A DNA stretch of 64,000 nucleotides from Lachnospiraceae bacterium (GTDB lineage Bacteria > Bacillota_A > Clostridia > Lachnospirales > Lachnospiraceae), in NCBI GenBank assembly GCA_017482005.1, contig JAFUOI010000001.1, forward strand, positions 62,001-126,000. Direction: 5' to 3'. A program made the translations under genes and the position numbers. The notes under the pieces are model-generated. The model ran no database searches. It was not told the origin of the DNA and was given only the letters and a program-made list of their open reading frames with translations. This document shows, one piece after another, positions 9,163 through 16,450 of the stretch; position 1 is the stretch's first letter, and each line of letters opens with the position of its first letter.

Positions 9163-10009
9163 CATGGGATATGATGAAACAGAAATTATACATTACTTAC
9201 TATTTGGAAAAAAAGAAGAACTCTCTCAGCTACCGCCCTGTCATCCAAGCGTAGTGTTGGAGGATGCAACGGGAAAGACGGAGTTTCGGCCGGTGTATCT
9301 TTTTTGGGACAGCGCGGATGAAAAGACGATGCAGCTTTATTGCGACTGCAAATCAGAAGAGGCAAAAGGATTCAGGGGAATGCTTCGGAGTATGTTGGCA
9401 TCCGTGGCCGTGAGGCATATGCAAAATAAATATAAAGAAGTGTTTCTGTGTCATCCGGAAACACTTTTTCTTTCGGAAAAAGCCGAAAAAGAAATCCCCA
9501 AGCTGTTTTGGAAGATGATACCGGAGGAATGCGGAAAATTGCATATGCGTTATGGACAAAGAGAGGCTCTGAATCTTTTGCGTACCGGTAAGGAGAGAGT
9601 TACTCTTTTTTGTGTGATTCCGGACGGGTTTGCGAAAGAGGATTTGCTTGCGTGGCTGTTTAAAGCGGAAAAAGCGGCAGGAGTACGTTTGTCGGATCTT
9701 TTTCTGCTGGGAGATATATGTCAAAAAGAATCTGCAGAGGACGTTCTTGAGGATTTTTATGAAGAGACGGGCATGGCAGGAAGTTTTTATCCGGCAGAAG
9801 AATGTAAAAAATTAATCATGTCGGTGGGTGGGTATTCACTCCTTTTGGATTGTTTCGGACTGCCCGTAAAACAGGTCGGCCGTCCGACTTTTTATATTGA
9901 TGGGGCAGGTGTGCGCACGACAAAAGAAATTCATAGGATGGAAGGTGTTTGTAAAGCATGTTCAAGCTTGCGAATGTACCTTGACAGAGCCTTTTTGAGT
10001 GCGTTATAA
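9128..10009 (+). CDS. Conserved protein of unknown function after dusB
   Basis: Up to 293 residues, soluble, not recognised. It overlaps the 3' end of dusB by 35 bp from the longest start; a second ATG at 9164, just after the dusB stop, is an equally plausible start that would rely on reinitiation. Neither has a clear RBS. Features include a Cys-containing LYCDCKSEEAKGFRG stretch and a C-terminal half reading LFCVIPDGFAKEDLLAWLFKAEKAAG and LLLDCFGLPVKQVGRPTFYIDGAG. The position suggests it belongs to the argF-dusB operon. No function is claimed. Confidence 0.7.
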   Translation: MSYLSYFHIQCSMGYDETEIIHYLLFGKKEELSQLPPCHPSVVLEDATGKTEFRPVYLFWDSADEKTMQLYCDCKSEEAKGFRGMLRSMLASVAVRHMQNKYKEVFLCHPETLFLSEKAEKEIPKLFWKMIPEECGKLHMRYGQREALNLLRTGKERVTLFCVIPDGFAKEDLLAWLFKAEKAAGVRLSDLFLLGDICQKESAEDVLEDFYEETGMAGSFYPAEECKKLIMSVGGYSLLLDCFGLPVKQVGRPTFYIDGAGVRTTKEIHRMEGVCKACSSLRMYLDRAFLSAL

Positions 10010-10071
10010 TGTCATAGTTAATTAGGCGGAGAGCGCCGTATTGCATCAAAAGCAAAGAAAGGATGACGATC

Positions 10072-10557
10072 GTGGAAATTAAAAAGAACATTTTAACCTA
10101 TGAAGGTCTCAAAAAATATGAGGACGAATTAGAAAACTTAAAGGTTGTAAAACGTAAAGAAGTTGCTGATAAGATCAAAGAAGCAAGAGCACAGGGTGAC
10201 TTATCCGAAAATGCCGAATATGATGCAGCAAAAGATGAGCAGCGTGATATCGAAGCCAGAATCGAAGAATTAGAGAAAATCTTAAAGAATGCAGAAGTAA
10301 TCATAGAGGACGAGGTGGATCTCGATAAGATCAACATCGGATGTCGCGTAAAGATTCGTGACATGACAGAAAAAGAAGATTTAGAATACAAGATCGTAGG
10401 TTCTACAGAAGCAAACAGCTTAAAAGGAAAAATCTCCAACGAGTCACCGGTCGGAAAGGCTTTAATCGGTTTAAAGGTCGGACAGACAGCAACTGTAGAA
10501 ACACCGGGCGGTGTATTTAAATACAAAGTACTTGAGATTCAGAGAGCAGGAGCATAA
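10072..10557 (+). CDS. greA: Transcription elongation factor GreA
   Basis: 161 residues from a GTG start. GreA rescues backtracked RNA polymerase by stimulating transcript cleavage. The N-terminal coiled coil carries the acidic tip ([20 protein letters not shown]), and the C-terminal FKBP-like domain ends with [12 protein letters not shown]. The ATG at 10063 sits directly on the ribosome-binding AAAGGA (10058-10063), whereas the GTG at 10072 has the usual 8-base spacing, so I prefer GTG. lysS follows two bases after the stop, a common pairing in Firmicutes. Confidence 0.93.
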   Translation: MEIKKNILTYEGLKKYEDELENLKVVKRKEVADKIKEARAQGDLSENAEYDAAKDEQRDIEARIEELEKILKNAEVIIEDEVDLDKINIGCRVKIRDMTEKEDLEYKIVGSTEANSLKGKISNESPVGKALIGLKVGQTATVETPGGVFKYKVLEIQRAGA

Positions 10558-10559
10558 AC

Positions 10560-12167
10560 ATGGCAGAGAACAATCAGAATACACAGCAGCAGGATATTAA
10601 CCAGCTGTTAAAGGTTCGCCGCGAGAAACTTTCAAACCTTCAGCAGGCGGGCAAAGATCCATTTGAAATCACAAAATTTGACCAGACACATCATTCTCTT
10701 GAGGTGAAGTCTCTCTATGAAGAGCATGAGGCAAAACTTCTTGCAGGTCGCCAGGCACCGAGCACAGAGGGAATGGACGAGCAGCAGGCAAGAGAAGTTC
10801 TGAAAGCAGACTATAATGAAAGAAGAGCTATCATGGATGCGCAGCCGATTCCGGTTACCATTGCAGGACGTATGATGTTCAAACGTGTGATGGGAAAAGC
10901 TTCTTTCTGTAACATTCAGGATTTAAAGGGAAACATTCAGATTTATGTGGCAAGAGATGCAGTCGGTGAAGAAGATTATGCAGATTTCAAGAAATCTGAC
11001 ATCGGTGATATTTACGGTATTTCCGGTTTTGCATTCCGTACACAGACAGGTGAAATTTCTATCCATGCGGAGAAATTAACACTCCTTTCCAAGAGTTTGC
11101 AGATTCTTCCGGAGAAATTCCACGGACTGACAGATACAGATACACGTTATCGTCAGAGATATACAGACCTTATTATGAACGCGGAGGTAAAAGATACTTT
11201 CATCAAGCGTTCTAAGATTATCAGTACCATCCGTAAATACTTAGACGGCGAAGGCTTTATGGAAGTGGAGACACCAATGCTTGTGGCTAACGCAGGCGGT
11301 GCAGCAGCAAGACCGTTTGAGACTCATTTTAATGCACTTGATGAGGATTTCAAACTTCGTATTTCATTAGAGCTTTACTTAAAGAGACTGATTGTCGGCG
11401 GACTTGAGAGAGTGTACGAGATTGGACGAGTATTCCGTAATGAGGGTCTTGATACAAGACACAATCCGGAATTTACACTTATGGAGTTATACCAGGCTTA
11501 CACAGACTACAACGGAATGATGGATCTTACAGAGAACATGTTCCGCTATGTAGCACAGGAAGTACTCGGTACAACTAAGATTGTTTACAACGGCATCGAG
11601 ATGGATTGGGGCAAACCGTTCGAGAGAATTACCATGATCGATGCGGTTAAGAAATATGCAGGCGTTGACTTTAATGAAATCGCAGATACAGATGCTGCAA
11701 AAGCCATCGCAAAAGAGAAACATGTAGAGTTCGAAGACCACCATACAAAGGGTGATATCTTAAATCTCTTCTTCGAAGAGTTTGTAGAAGAGCATTTGAT
11801 TCAGCCGACCTTCGTTATGGATCATCCGATTGAGATTTCTCCGCTTACAAAGAAGAAACCGGAGGATCCAAACTACGTAGAGCGTTTCGAACTTTTTATG
11901 AACGGATGGGAAATGTGTAACGCGTACTCAGAGCTTAACGACCCGATCGACCAGAGAGAGCGTTTCAAAGCACAGGAAGCACTTCTTGCGCTGGGCGATG
12001 AGGAAGCTAACACAACAGACGAAGACTTCATGTATGCACTTGAACTTGGTATGCCACCGACAGGCGGTATTGGATACGGTATCGACAGACTCTGTATGTT
12101 GCTTACAGATTCACAGGCGATCAGGGATGTACTTTTGTTCCCAACGATGAAGAGTTTGGATAAATAA
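10560..12167 (+). CDS. lysS: Lysyl-tRNA synthetase, class II
   Basis: 535 residues. An N-terminal OB-fold anticodon-binding domain (VTIAGRMMFKRVMGKASFCNIQD) precedes the class II core with motif 1 (RSKIISTIRKYLDGEGFMEVETPML), motif 2 (RVFRNEGLDTRHNPEFT) and motif 3 (PPTGGIGYGIDRL). The family is usually about 500 residues; the excess comes from an extended N-terminus and a ~30-residue acidic insertion near residues 60-90 (GRQAPSTEGMDEQQ). It ends at a normal LLFPTMKSL terminus. The decayed accessory island begins immediately downstream, so the lysS 3' flank is an insertion boundary. Confidence 0.96.
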   Translation: MAENNQNTQQQDINQLLKVRREKLSNLQQAGKDPFEITKFDQTHHSLEVKSLYEEHEAKLLAGRQAPSTEGMDEQQAREVLKADYNERRAIMDAQPIPVTIAGRMMFKRVMGKASFCNIQDLKGNIQIYVARDAVGEEDYADFKKSDIGDIYGISGFAFRTQTGEISIHAEKLTLLSKSLQILPEKFHGLTDTDTRYRQRYTDLIMNAEVKDTFIKRSKIISTIRKYLDGEGFMEVETPMLVANAGGAAARPFETHFNALDEDFKLRISLELYLKRLIVGGLERVYEIGRVFRNEGLDTRHNPEFTLMELYQAYTDYNGMMDLTENMFRYVAQEVLGTTKIVYNGIEMDWGKPFERITMIDAVKKYAGVDFNEIADTDAAKAIAKEKHVEFEDHHTKGDILNLFFEEFVEEHLIQPTFVMDHPIEISPLTKKKPEDPNYVERFELFMNGWEMCNAYSELNDPIDQRERFKAQEALLALGDEEANTTDEDFMYALELGMPPTGGIGYGIDRLCMLLTDSQAIRDVLLFPTMKSLDK

Positions 12168-12218
12168 AACCCCGGAAACATGGTGTTTTCAAGCAATTCA
12201 AGAGGCTTAAATTTGTAT

Positions 12219-12238
12219 TTTACGACAGAGTTACGACA
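12219..12238. repeat. Tandem TTACGACA repeats, candidate integrase arm-type site
   Basis: TTTACGACA (12219-12227) and TTACGACA (12231-12238) lie 11 bp apart about 50 bp after lysS. Short direct repeats at such spacing are typical of the arm (DR-2 type) sites that the N-terminal domain of Tn916-family integrases binds near element ends. An integrase fragment lies at 15020-15082, so this may mark the left end of a decayed integrated element. The function is inferred. Confidence 0.4.
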
Positions 12239-12267
12239 AATGGTGAGCCTTGATATAGTAAAAAATT

Positions 12268-12311
12268 AAGACATCATTACTTATAGTGATATAGGTAGTG
12301 GTGTCTTTTTT
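12268..12311 (+). terminator. Intrinsic terminator downstream of lysS
   Basis: AAGACATCATTA (12268-12279) pairs, with G-T wobbles, with TAGTGGTGTCTT (12296-12307), followed by six T. It probably ends greA-lysS transcription. Confidence 0.8.
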
Positions 12312-12344
12312 GTCTGTTTGCAAACTATGAATGGAAAATAGATG

Positions 12345-12353
12345 TGATATAAT
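12345..12353 (+). promoter_or_regulatory. Extended -10 promoter upstream of the repeat array
   Basis: TGATATAAT at 12345-12353 is an extended -10 element. There is no good -35. Transcription would start near 12360 and run through a small GCCC-gaa-GGGC hairpin (12372-12382) into the six-unit array. No open reading frame follows. Confidence 0.5.
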
Positions 12354-12436
12354 GGCGTACATAAGGAAGAAGCCCGAAGGGCGGATTCCGAATGGTACAT
12401 GGCGAAATAGAGAAGAAAATTTGAAGTTGTCTGTTA

Positions 12437-12737
12437 TTACGGTTGATATCAGATTTTTATCGATGAAGTCCGTAAGATATGGATGAGATTACGGTAGAAA
12501 TTAAGATTATGATTGTTTCAGCCGTAAAGCATGAGGTGGATTTACGGTCTTACGCCTAATTTGTGGATTGGCAACCGTAATAATAGTAAGCATGTTACGG
12601 TTGCAATGGTAATATCGATAAAAAGAAACGTAAAACATCTAAAAAGTTACGGGTGGATTTCCGGCATTAGAAAATAGAACCGTAAGGCACAAAAAAATTT
12701 ACGGGTGAATCGGTAAAAAATCACCGTAGAGACGTAA
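12437..12737. repeat. Six-unit phased array of TTACGG-N27-CCGTAA inverted repeats
   Basis: TTACGG begins at 12437, 12489, 12542, 12595, 12647 and 12699. Each copy is followed, after exactly 27 bp, by CCGTAA or ACGTAA (12470, 12522, 12575, 12628, 12680, 12732). Adjacent units are separated by 13 or 14 bp. The mean period is 52.4 bp, close to five turns of B-DNA. The 27-bp interiors and the linkers are not alike in sequence. One junction extends to a 9-bp inverted repeat (CAACCGTAA at 12572-12580 with TTACGGTTG at 12595-12603). The region has no credible reading frame. It could be a protein-binding array, a structured RNA with repeated hairpins, or recombination sites. I do not know which. Confidence 0.85.
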
Positions 12738-12888
12738 ACGACCAAGTAAGTACCAATTATTCGCGAAGGAACAGAAACTTCAGTTAGCGCTTTCTTTACT
12801 ATGCTATCGAAAATGAAAGTTTTAGCATTGTGAGATAAAAATTCCATTATATAAAATTTTAAGATACAGATAATATTATAAAAACGAG

Positions 12889-12918
12889 TTGACTTACAGG
12901 TTATCCGGATAGTATAGT
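12889..12918 (+). promoter_or_regulatory. Promoter of the ToxI-like antitoxin RNA
   Basis: TTGACT (12889-12894) and TATAGT (12913-12918) are 18 bp apart. The predicted start (~12925) is at the first base of the antitoxin repeat, as expected for a type III toxin-antitoxin locus. Confidence 0.75.
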
Positions 12919-12924
12919 ATTAAT

Positions 12925-12997
12925 AGAAGGTGATGCACAGCCTTATAAGTGAGCGAGTTATCAGAGGGCAGAGACGCTAGTAGTCTCTGCCTTTTTT
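12925..12997 (+). ncRNA. ToxI-like type III antitoxin RNA with a single repeat
   Basis: Starting at 12927, AAGGTGATGCACAGCCTT and the following TAAGTGAGCGAG resemble the 36-nt ToxI repeat known from ToxIN systems. The RNA can form the expected H-type pseudoknot: AAGG (12927-12930) pairs with CCTT (12941-12944), and the loop CAC (12936-12938) pairs with GTG (12949-12951). Known ToxI arrays carry about 2-6 repeats; here I see one plus a short partial repeat. The RNA ends in a strong terminator, GGCAGAGAC (12967-12975) with GTCTCTGCC (12983-12991) and six T, which in such loci limits read-through into the toxin gene. A single-unit antitoxin next to a broken toxin suggests decay. Confidence 0.7.
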
Positions 12998-13017
12998 GTA
13001 CAAAGAAAGGTGTGTAT

Positions 13018-13335
13018 ATGAAGAATAACATAAGGATTTATGAAATCAAGAGTGAGTACATAAAATATTTGAGTAATTATCAAGAACATATTTTTGACCA
13101 GGCAGACGGGAAGGGTAATCGAAAATATATTGGTATAGTTCTTGAATTAAAAGGTGTTAAATATTTTGCGCCTTTATCATCTTATAAGGATAAGCATATG
13201 GAAAATTATAATTTACAATTGCAGGAATGCATCATTATTATGGAACAGGTTTTGAAGCAGATGAATTTGACTTTGTGGATTTGCGCGCATATGGAAGCAG
13301 AACAAATGGCAGAGCGGATAAAGATTCGGATTTAG
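13018..13335 (+). pseudogene. Truncated ToxN/AbiQ-family endoribonuclease toxin
   Basis: 105 residues, with RBS AAAGGTG (13006-13012) after the antitoxin terminator. The N-terminal ~70 residues (IRIYEIKSEYIKYLSNYQEH, KYIGIVLELKGVKYFAPLSSYKDKH) match the ToxN/AbiQ fold start, which in complete toxins is about 170 residues. From about residue 70 the protein no longer resembles ToxN. The same DNA in another frame encodes a nucleotidyltransferase fragment, so the 3' half was replaced by a recombination event near 13215-13250. ToxN cleaves RNA and is held by ToxI. This copy probably lacks the C-terminal part and is expected to be inactive. An alternative in-frame start at 12949 lies inside the antitoxin RNA and is rejected. 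Confidence 0.75.
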
Positions 13336-13376
13336 ATATTCTTTTAGAATATAAAGGGAGTGCTCAGGAACAATAG
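13227..13376 (+). pseudogene. Nucleotidyltransferase (MNT-type) domain remnant
   Basis: In the frame offset from the truncated toxin, DNA from about 13227 reads FEADEFDFVDLRAYGSRTN then GRADKDSDLDILLEYKG and stops at 13374-13376. The GS-x-DLD pattern is the active site of MNT/KNTase-like minimal nucleotidyltransferases, which usually pair with HEPN toxins. Only ~50 codons remain, with no RBS, so it is a fragment fused to the broken toxin gene. Confidence 0.65.
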
Positions 13377-13458
13377 AGGAGTATTTGAGGCGGTGTTGAG
13401 TGCTGGATAAATTGGTATAAAATATACAGTTGCGGAAGATGTTTTTACACTAATTCTA

Positions 13459-13487
13459 TTGACAAATTAACAATATTTACTCATAAT
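13459..13487 (+). promoter_or_regulatory. Promoter of the AAA ATPase gene with direct repeats
   Basis: TTGACA (13459-13464) and CATAAT (13482-13487) with a 17-bp spacer. Just downstream are two direct repeats of GAGTYAGTAA (13496-13505 and 13511-13520), a plausible operator overlapping the transcript start. Confidence 0.7.
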
Positions 13488-13538
13488 CAACTCAAGAGTT
13501 AGTAACTTACGAGTCAGTAAAAAGAAGGGAAAAGAAAT

Positions 13539-14930
13539 ATGTTTCATTGCAGAGAAAATGAATTGTATGATTTGAACCGAAGATATAAAAAAGGGAATTT
13601 TGAGTGTATTGTTGTATATGGACGTCGTCGAGTAGGAAAAACAGCACTTATAAATGAGTTTTGTAAAGATAAGCCGACTATATTTTTGTCTGCACTTAAT
13701 GCAAGTTCACAGGAAAATTTAGAAGCACTTTCAAAAGCTATTTATGAAAAAAGTTATCCGGGAGTGGAATCTGCTCCTGTTTATACATCCTTTGACGCTG
13801 CCTTTGCAGAGATTACACGTATGGCAAAAGAAGAGAGAATAGTATTTGTTATTGATGAGTATCCATATCTGGCAAAAGCAGATAAGTCTATATCTTCAAG
13901 ATTGCAACATATCATTGACCATATATGGAAGGAAAGTCAACTATTCCTAATTCTCTGTGGATCTTCTATGAGTTTTATGGAATATCAGGTGTTGGGATAT
14001 GAGAGCCCACTTTACGGAAGAAGAACAGGACAGTTTAAAATTAAGGCATTAGATTATAAAGAGATGACTGCATTCAATCCAGAATTAGATGAAGAGCAGC
14101 AGTCGCTTGTTTATGGGATTACCGGAGGTGTGCCACATTATATTAATAAGCTTGAGGTAGAAAATGATATTGATGAAGCATTAAAAAATAATTTGTTTAA
14201 TACTTCTAGTTATTTATTTGAAGAACCGGAAAATTTATTGAAGCAGGAACTGCGTGAGCCAACCGTATATAATTCTATTATTACAGCGATTGCCGGAGGT
14301 GCGTCGCGTTCTAATGAAATATCAACCAAAATGGGTATGGAGTCGGCGGTATGTGCTAAATATTTAAAAGTTCTTTTAGATCTCGGTATTGTCAAAAAGG
14401 AAACACCTATTGCAGAAAAAGGCGGAAAAAAGACAATATATGCGATAGGTGATAATTTCTTCCGTTTTTGGTATAGATTTGTTCCGCAAAATACATCTGC
14501 AATTAGTGCAGGGAAAATTGAGAGGATATATGATACATTAATTAAACAGCATTTCTCCGATTATATGGGACTTGTTTTTGAACAGATGTGTAGAGAATAT
14601 TTGCTTCGCTATGCAGAAGATTTACCTATTATTTTATCAGATGTAGGTCAATGGTGGGGAACAGATGTAAAAGAAAAAAAAGAAGTACAGATTGATATTG
14701 TAGGAATACCAGTTGAAGGAAAAGAATACATTATTGGGTCTTGCAAATATCGTAATGAAACAATTGGCGTGGATGAGTTGGAATTGTTAAAACACTATGC
14801 AACAGTATTTGGAAAAGGGGAAAAATATCATTATTATATTTTTTCAAAAGGTGGGTTTACAAAAGGATTGCAAGAGTTGGCCGGTAAAGGAGAGGTTAAA
14901 CTCTTGACCTTGGAGGATTTGTATAAATAA
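13539..14930 (+). CDS. AAA-family ATPase with DUF234-like nuclease-fold domain
   Basis: 463 residues. The N-terminal P-loop domain has Walker A GRRRVGKTALI (residues ~29-39) and a Walker B-like IVFVIDEYPYLAKAD (~105-119). A winged-helix region (~250-300) follows, then a C-terminal domain (QIDIVGIP, IIGSCKYRNE) that matches the DUF234 restriction-fold domain. The usual ECK of that domain reads SCK here, so nuclease activity is doubtful. This family occurs widely in gut Clostridia and archaea, often alone and in accessory DNA. The function is not established; defence or toxin-like roles have been guessed. It has its own promoter and looks intact although surrounded by gene fragments. Confidence 0.85.
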   Translation: MFHCRENELYDLNRRYKKGNFECIVVYGRRRVGKTALINEFCKDKPTIFLSALNASSQENLEALSKAIYEKSYPGVESAPVYTSFDAAFAEITRMAKEERIVFVIDEYPYLAKADKSISSRLQHIIDHIWKESQLFLILCGSSMSFMEYQVLGYESPLYGRRTGQFKIKALDYKEMTAFNPELDEEQQSLVYGITGGVPHYINKLEVENDIDEALKNNLFNTSSYLFEEPENLLKQELREPTVYNSIITAIAGGASRSNEISTKMGMESAVCAKYLKVLLDLGIVKKETPIAEKGGKKTIYAIGDNFFRFWYRFVPQNTSAISAGKIERIYDTLIKQHFSDYMGLVFEQMCREYLLRYAEDLPIILSDVGQWWGTDVKEKKEVQIDIVGIPVEGKEYIIGSCKYRNETIGVDELELLKHYATVFGKGEKYHYYIFSKGGFTKGLQELAGKGEVKLLTLEDLYK

Positions 14931-14968
14931 GTATGGTTATTAATTGAGTTTTTAAAAAGAAGGCTGCC

Positions 14969-15016
14969 ATGAAGTCAAATTTCGAATTCTTAAAAGAATA
15001 TTGGCCAGCATTAGCA
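14969..15016 (+). pseudogene. N-terminal remnant resembling type I restriction HsdR/DUF4145 proteins
   Basis: An ATG with AGAAGG upstream encodes 16 residues (MKSNFEFLKEYWPALA) and then a TAG. The peptide resembles the first residues of many HsdR or DUF4145 proteins. The remainder is lost. Weak evidence because of its length. Confidence 0.4.
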
Positions 15017-15019
15017 TAG

Positions 15020-15082
15020 ATTGGCAAAAGACGGATTGCGAGTATCAAATATAGCGATATAAAGAAGTTTTACAATTGTTGT
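15020..15082 (+). pseudogene. Tyrosine integrase core-binding fragment
   Basis: Directly after that TAG, in the same frame, the DNA encodes KRRIASIKYSDIKKFYN, which is characteristic of the core-binding region of Tn916-type tyrosine integrases in gut Firmicutes. Only about 20 codons are recognisable and the catalytic domain is absent. The rest of the 14931-15362 gap, ~430 bp, shows no other recognisable coding or RNA feature. Confidence 0.5.
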
Positions 15083-15362
15083 CTATTTTGTACTGCGATC
15101 ATTAGTTGCATTTTCGATGATACGTTCATTTCTGCAAGATGATTACGAAAGCGTGTTTTGTAGCTGAAGTATTAAGAAAAATCAATAATTTCTATATTCA
15201 TGTGCCACACTGGGATACGATTCTCATATCGGTACAATAGTTTTTTCTGTGATTAGATATATATATTTAAAGAGGAAAGGCAAGGGGGGAACTTGCTTTA
15301 AAGTTTGTTCCTGAAGTGAGTAGAAATGAAAATGTAGAGAAAGGATTGGAGGAAGCATAAAG

Positions 15363-16139
15363 ATGGGTTTGTTGATAAAAGTTTTAGTGTGTTTTATTGC
15401 AGGAGCAGGAGCCGGTATAGGAACAGGATTTGCGGGAATGAGTGCAGCAGCAGTTATCGGTCCTATGCTTGTGACGTTTTTGGGCATTCCTGCGTATCAT
15501 GCTGTGGGAATTGGACTTATGAGCGATGTTTTAGCCAGTTTAGTAAGTGCATGGACGTATAAAAAGAACGGAAATCTGGACGTGAAAAGAAGTTTTTGGT
15601 TACTGATTTCTGTGTTGACAATGACAGCAGTAGGAAGTTATGTGGCAAGTTTTTTGCCGGAAAAGACTATGAGTGGAACCATGCAGATTGCAATGATTTT
15701 CATCGGATTAAGATTCCTGCTAAAACCGGTACAGACCACAAAGGAACAGATGGCAGAACAGAGTAAGAATAGTAGGATTATTAAGTCTATTGTTGGTGGA
15801 ACCACAGTTGGCTTTATATGTGGAACTGTCGGTGCAGGTGGTGGCATGATGCTTTTATTCGTGCTTACTTCTTTCTTAGGATATGAAATGCATATGGCAG
15901 TAGGAACAAGTGTACTTATTATGGCATTTACAGCATTAACCGGTGGTGTCAGTCATTTTGCTGTGGGTGGAATGCCTGACATGGTCAGTCTTGTGCTTTG
16001 TGTTATGTTTACGTTTTTATGGGCAAGAATTGCTGCAGTAATTGCTAATAAGGCATCAGCAAAAACATTAAACAGAGTTGTTGGTGTTGTTATGATTGTT
16101 ACCAGCATTGTCATCTTAGCTGTCAATTACCTAAGTTAA
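15363..16139 (+). CDS. TauE/SafE family anion permease
   Basis: 258 residues, strongly hydrophobic, with eight likely membrane segments in two repeats. Each half begins with a glycine-rich motif typical of the family (AGAGAGIGTGFAGMSAAAVIGP and TTVGFICGTVGAGGGMMLLF). Family members move sulfite, sulfonates or other organic anions. The RBS GGAGG lies ~12 bp before the ATG. Monocistronic, next to the decayed island. The substrate is unknown. Confidence 0.88.
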   Translation: MGLLIKVLVCFIAGAGAGIGTGFAGMSAAAVIGPMLVTFLGIPAYHAVGIGLMSDVLASLVSAWTYKKNGNLDVKRSFWLLISVLTMTAVGSYVASFLPEKTMSGTMQIAMIFIGLRFLLKPVQTTKEQMAEQSKNSRIIKSIVGGTTVGFICGTVGAGGGMMLLFVLTSFLGYEMHMAVGTSVLIMAFTALTGGVSHFAVGGMPDMVSLVLCVMFTFLWARIAAVIANKASAKTLNRVVGVVMIVTSIVILAVNYLS

Positions 16140-16252
16140 GGCGCATTCTGTATAATGCGAAGGGGAGATTTATGTGAGTAAAACTTATTGCTTGCTAATT
16201 TGCTAAAGATATGATATAAAAGGTGTGTAGTATTAACTTTGAGGTATATTTT

Positions 16253-16336
16253 ATGTTCTGGAAAATGATAAATGTACAACTTCAAAAAGGTTCCATTTAT
16301 TCCCATTACGGGGATAGTGCGCCCTTTTTTAGTTGA
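16253..16336 (+). CDS. Candidate leader peptide upstream of the MFS gene
   Basis: A 27-codon frame (MFWKMINVQLQKGSIYSHYG then DSAPFFS) with GAGG at 16241-16244, 8 bp before the ATG. TTGCTT at 16187 and TATGAT 16 bp on may serve as its promoter. It precedes the RBS-sequestering inverted repeat of the MFS gene, an arrangement used for translational or transcriptional attenuation of antibiotic-responsive genes. No direct evidence of translation. Confidence 0.35.
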   Translation: MFWKMINVQLQKGSIYSHYGDSAPFFS

Positions 16337-16405
16337 TTTGTCATGAACATACTCTGATTTGAACATACGTGAGATGTTTTTACAAATAAAGTAAGATTGC
16401 GCATT

Positions 16406-16450
16406 ATCTCCTTAACAACTATTAATTAAAATAAGTTAAGGAGATTTTTT
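16406..16450 (+). promoter_or_regulatory. RBS-sequestering inverted repeat and T-tract before the MFS gene
   Basis: ATCTCCTTAAC (16406-16416) pairs perfectly over 11 bp with GTTAAGGAGAT (16435-16445), which contains the only Shine-Dalgarno sequence of the MFS gene. A T run reaches the start codon. The hairpin could hide the RBS or act as a terminator. Either way expression would need it to be opened. Confidence 0.7.

Noticed and set aside
12437..12737. CRISPR array reading of the repeat region
   Set aside because: Only 6-bp motifs recur, the 13-14-bp segments between CCGTAA and TTACGG are not conserved, and no cas gene is nearby. A true CRISPR repeat would be conserved throughout.
12949..13017. 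In-frame upstream start of the ToxN-like gene
   Set aside because: Those codons lie inside the antitoxin RNA and its terminator. The RBS AAAGGTG supports the ATG at 13018.
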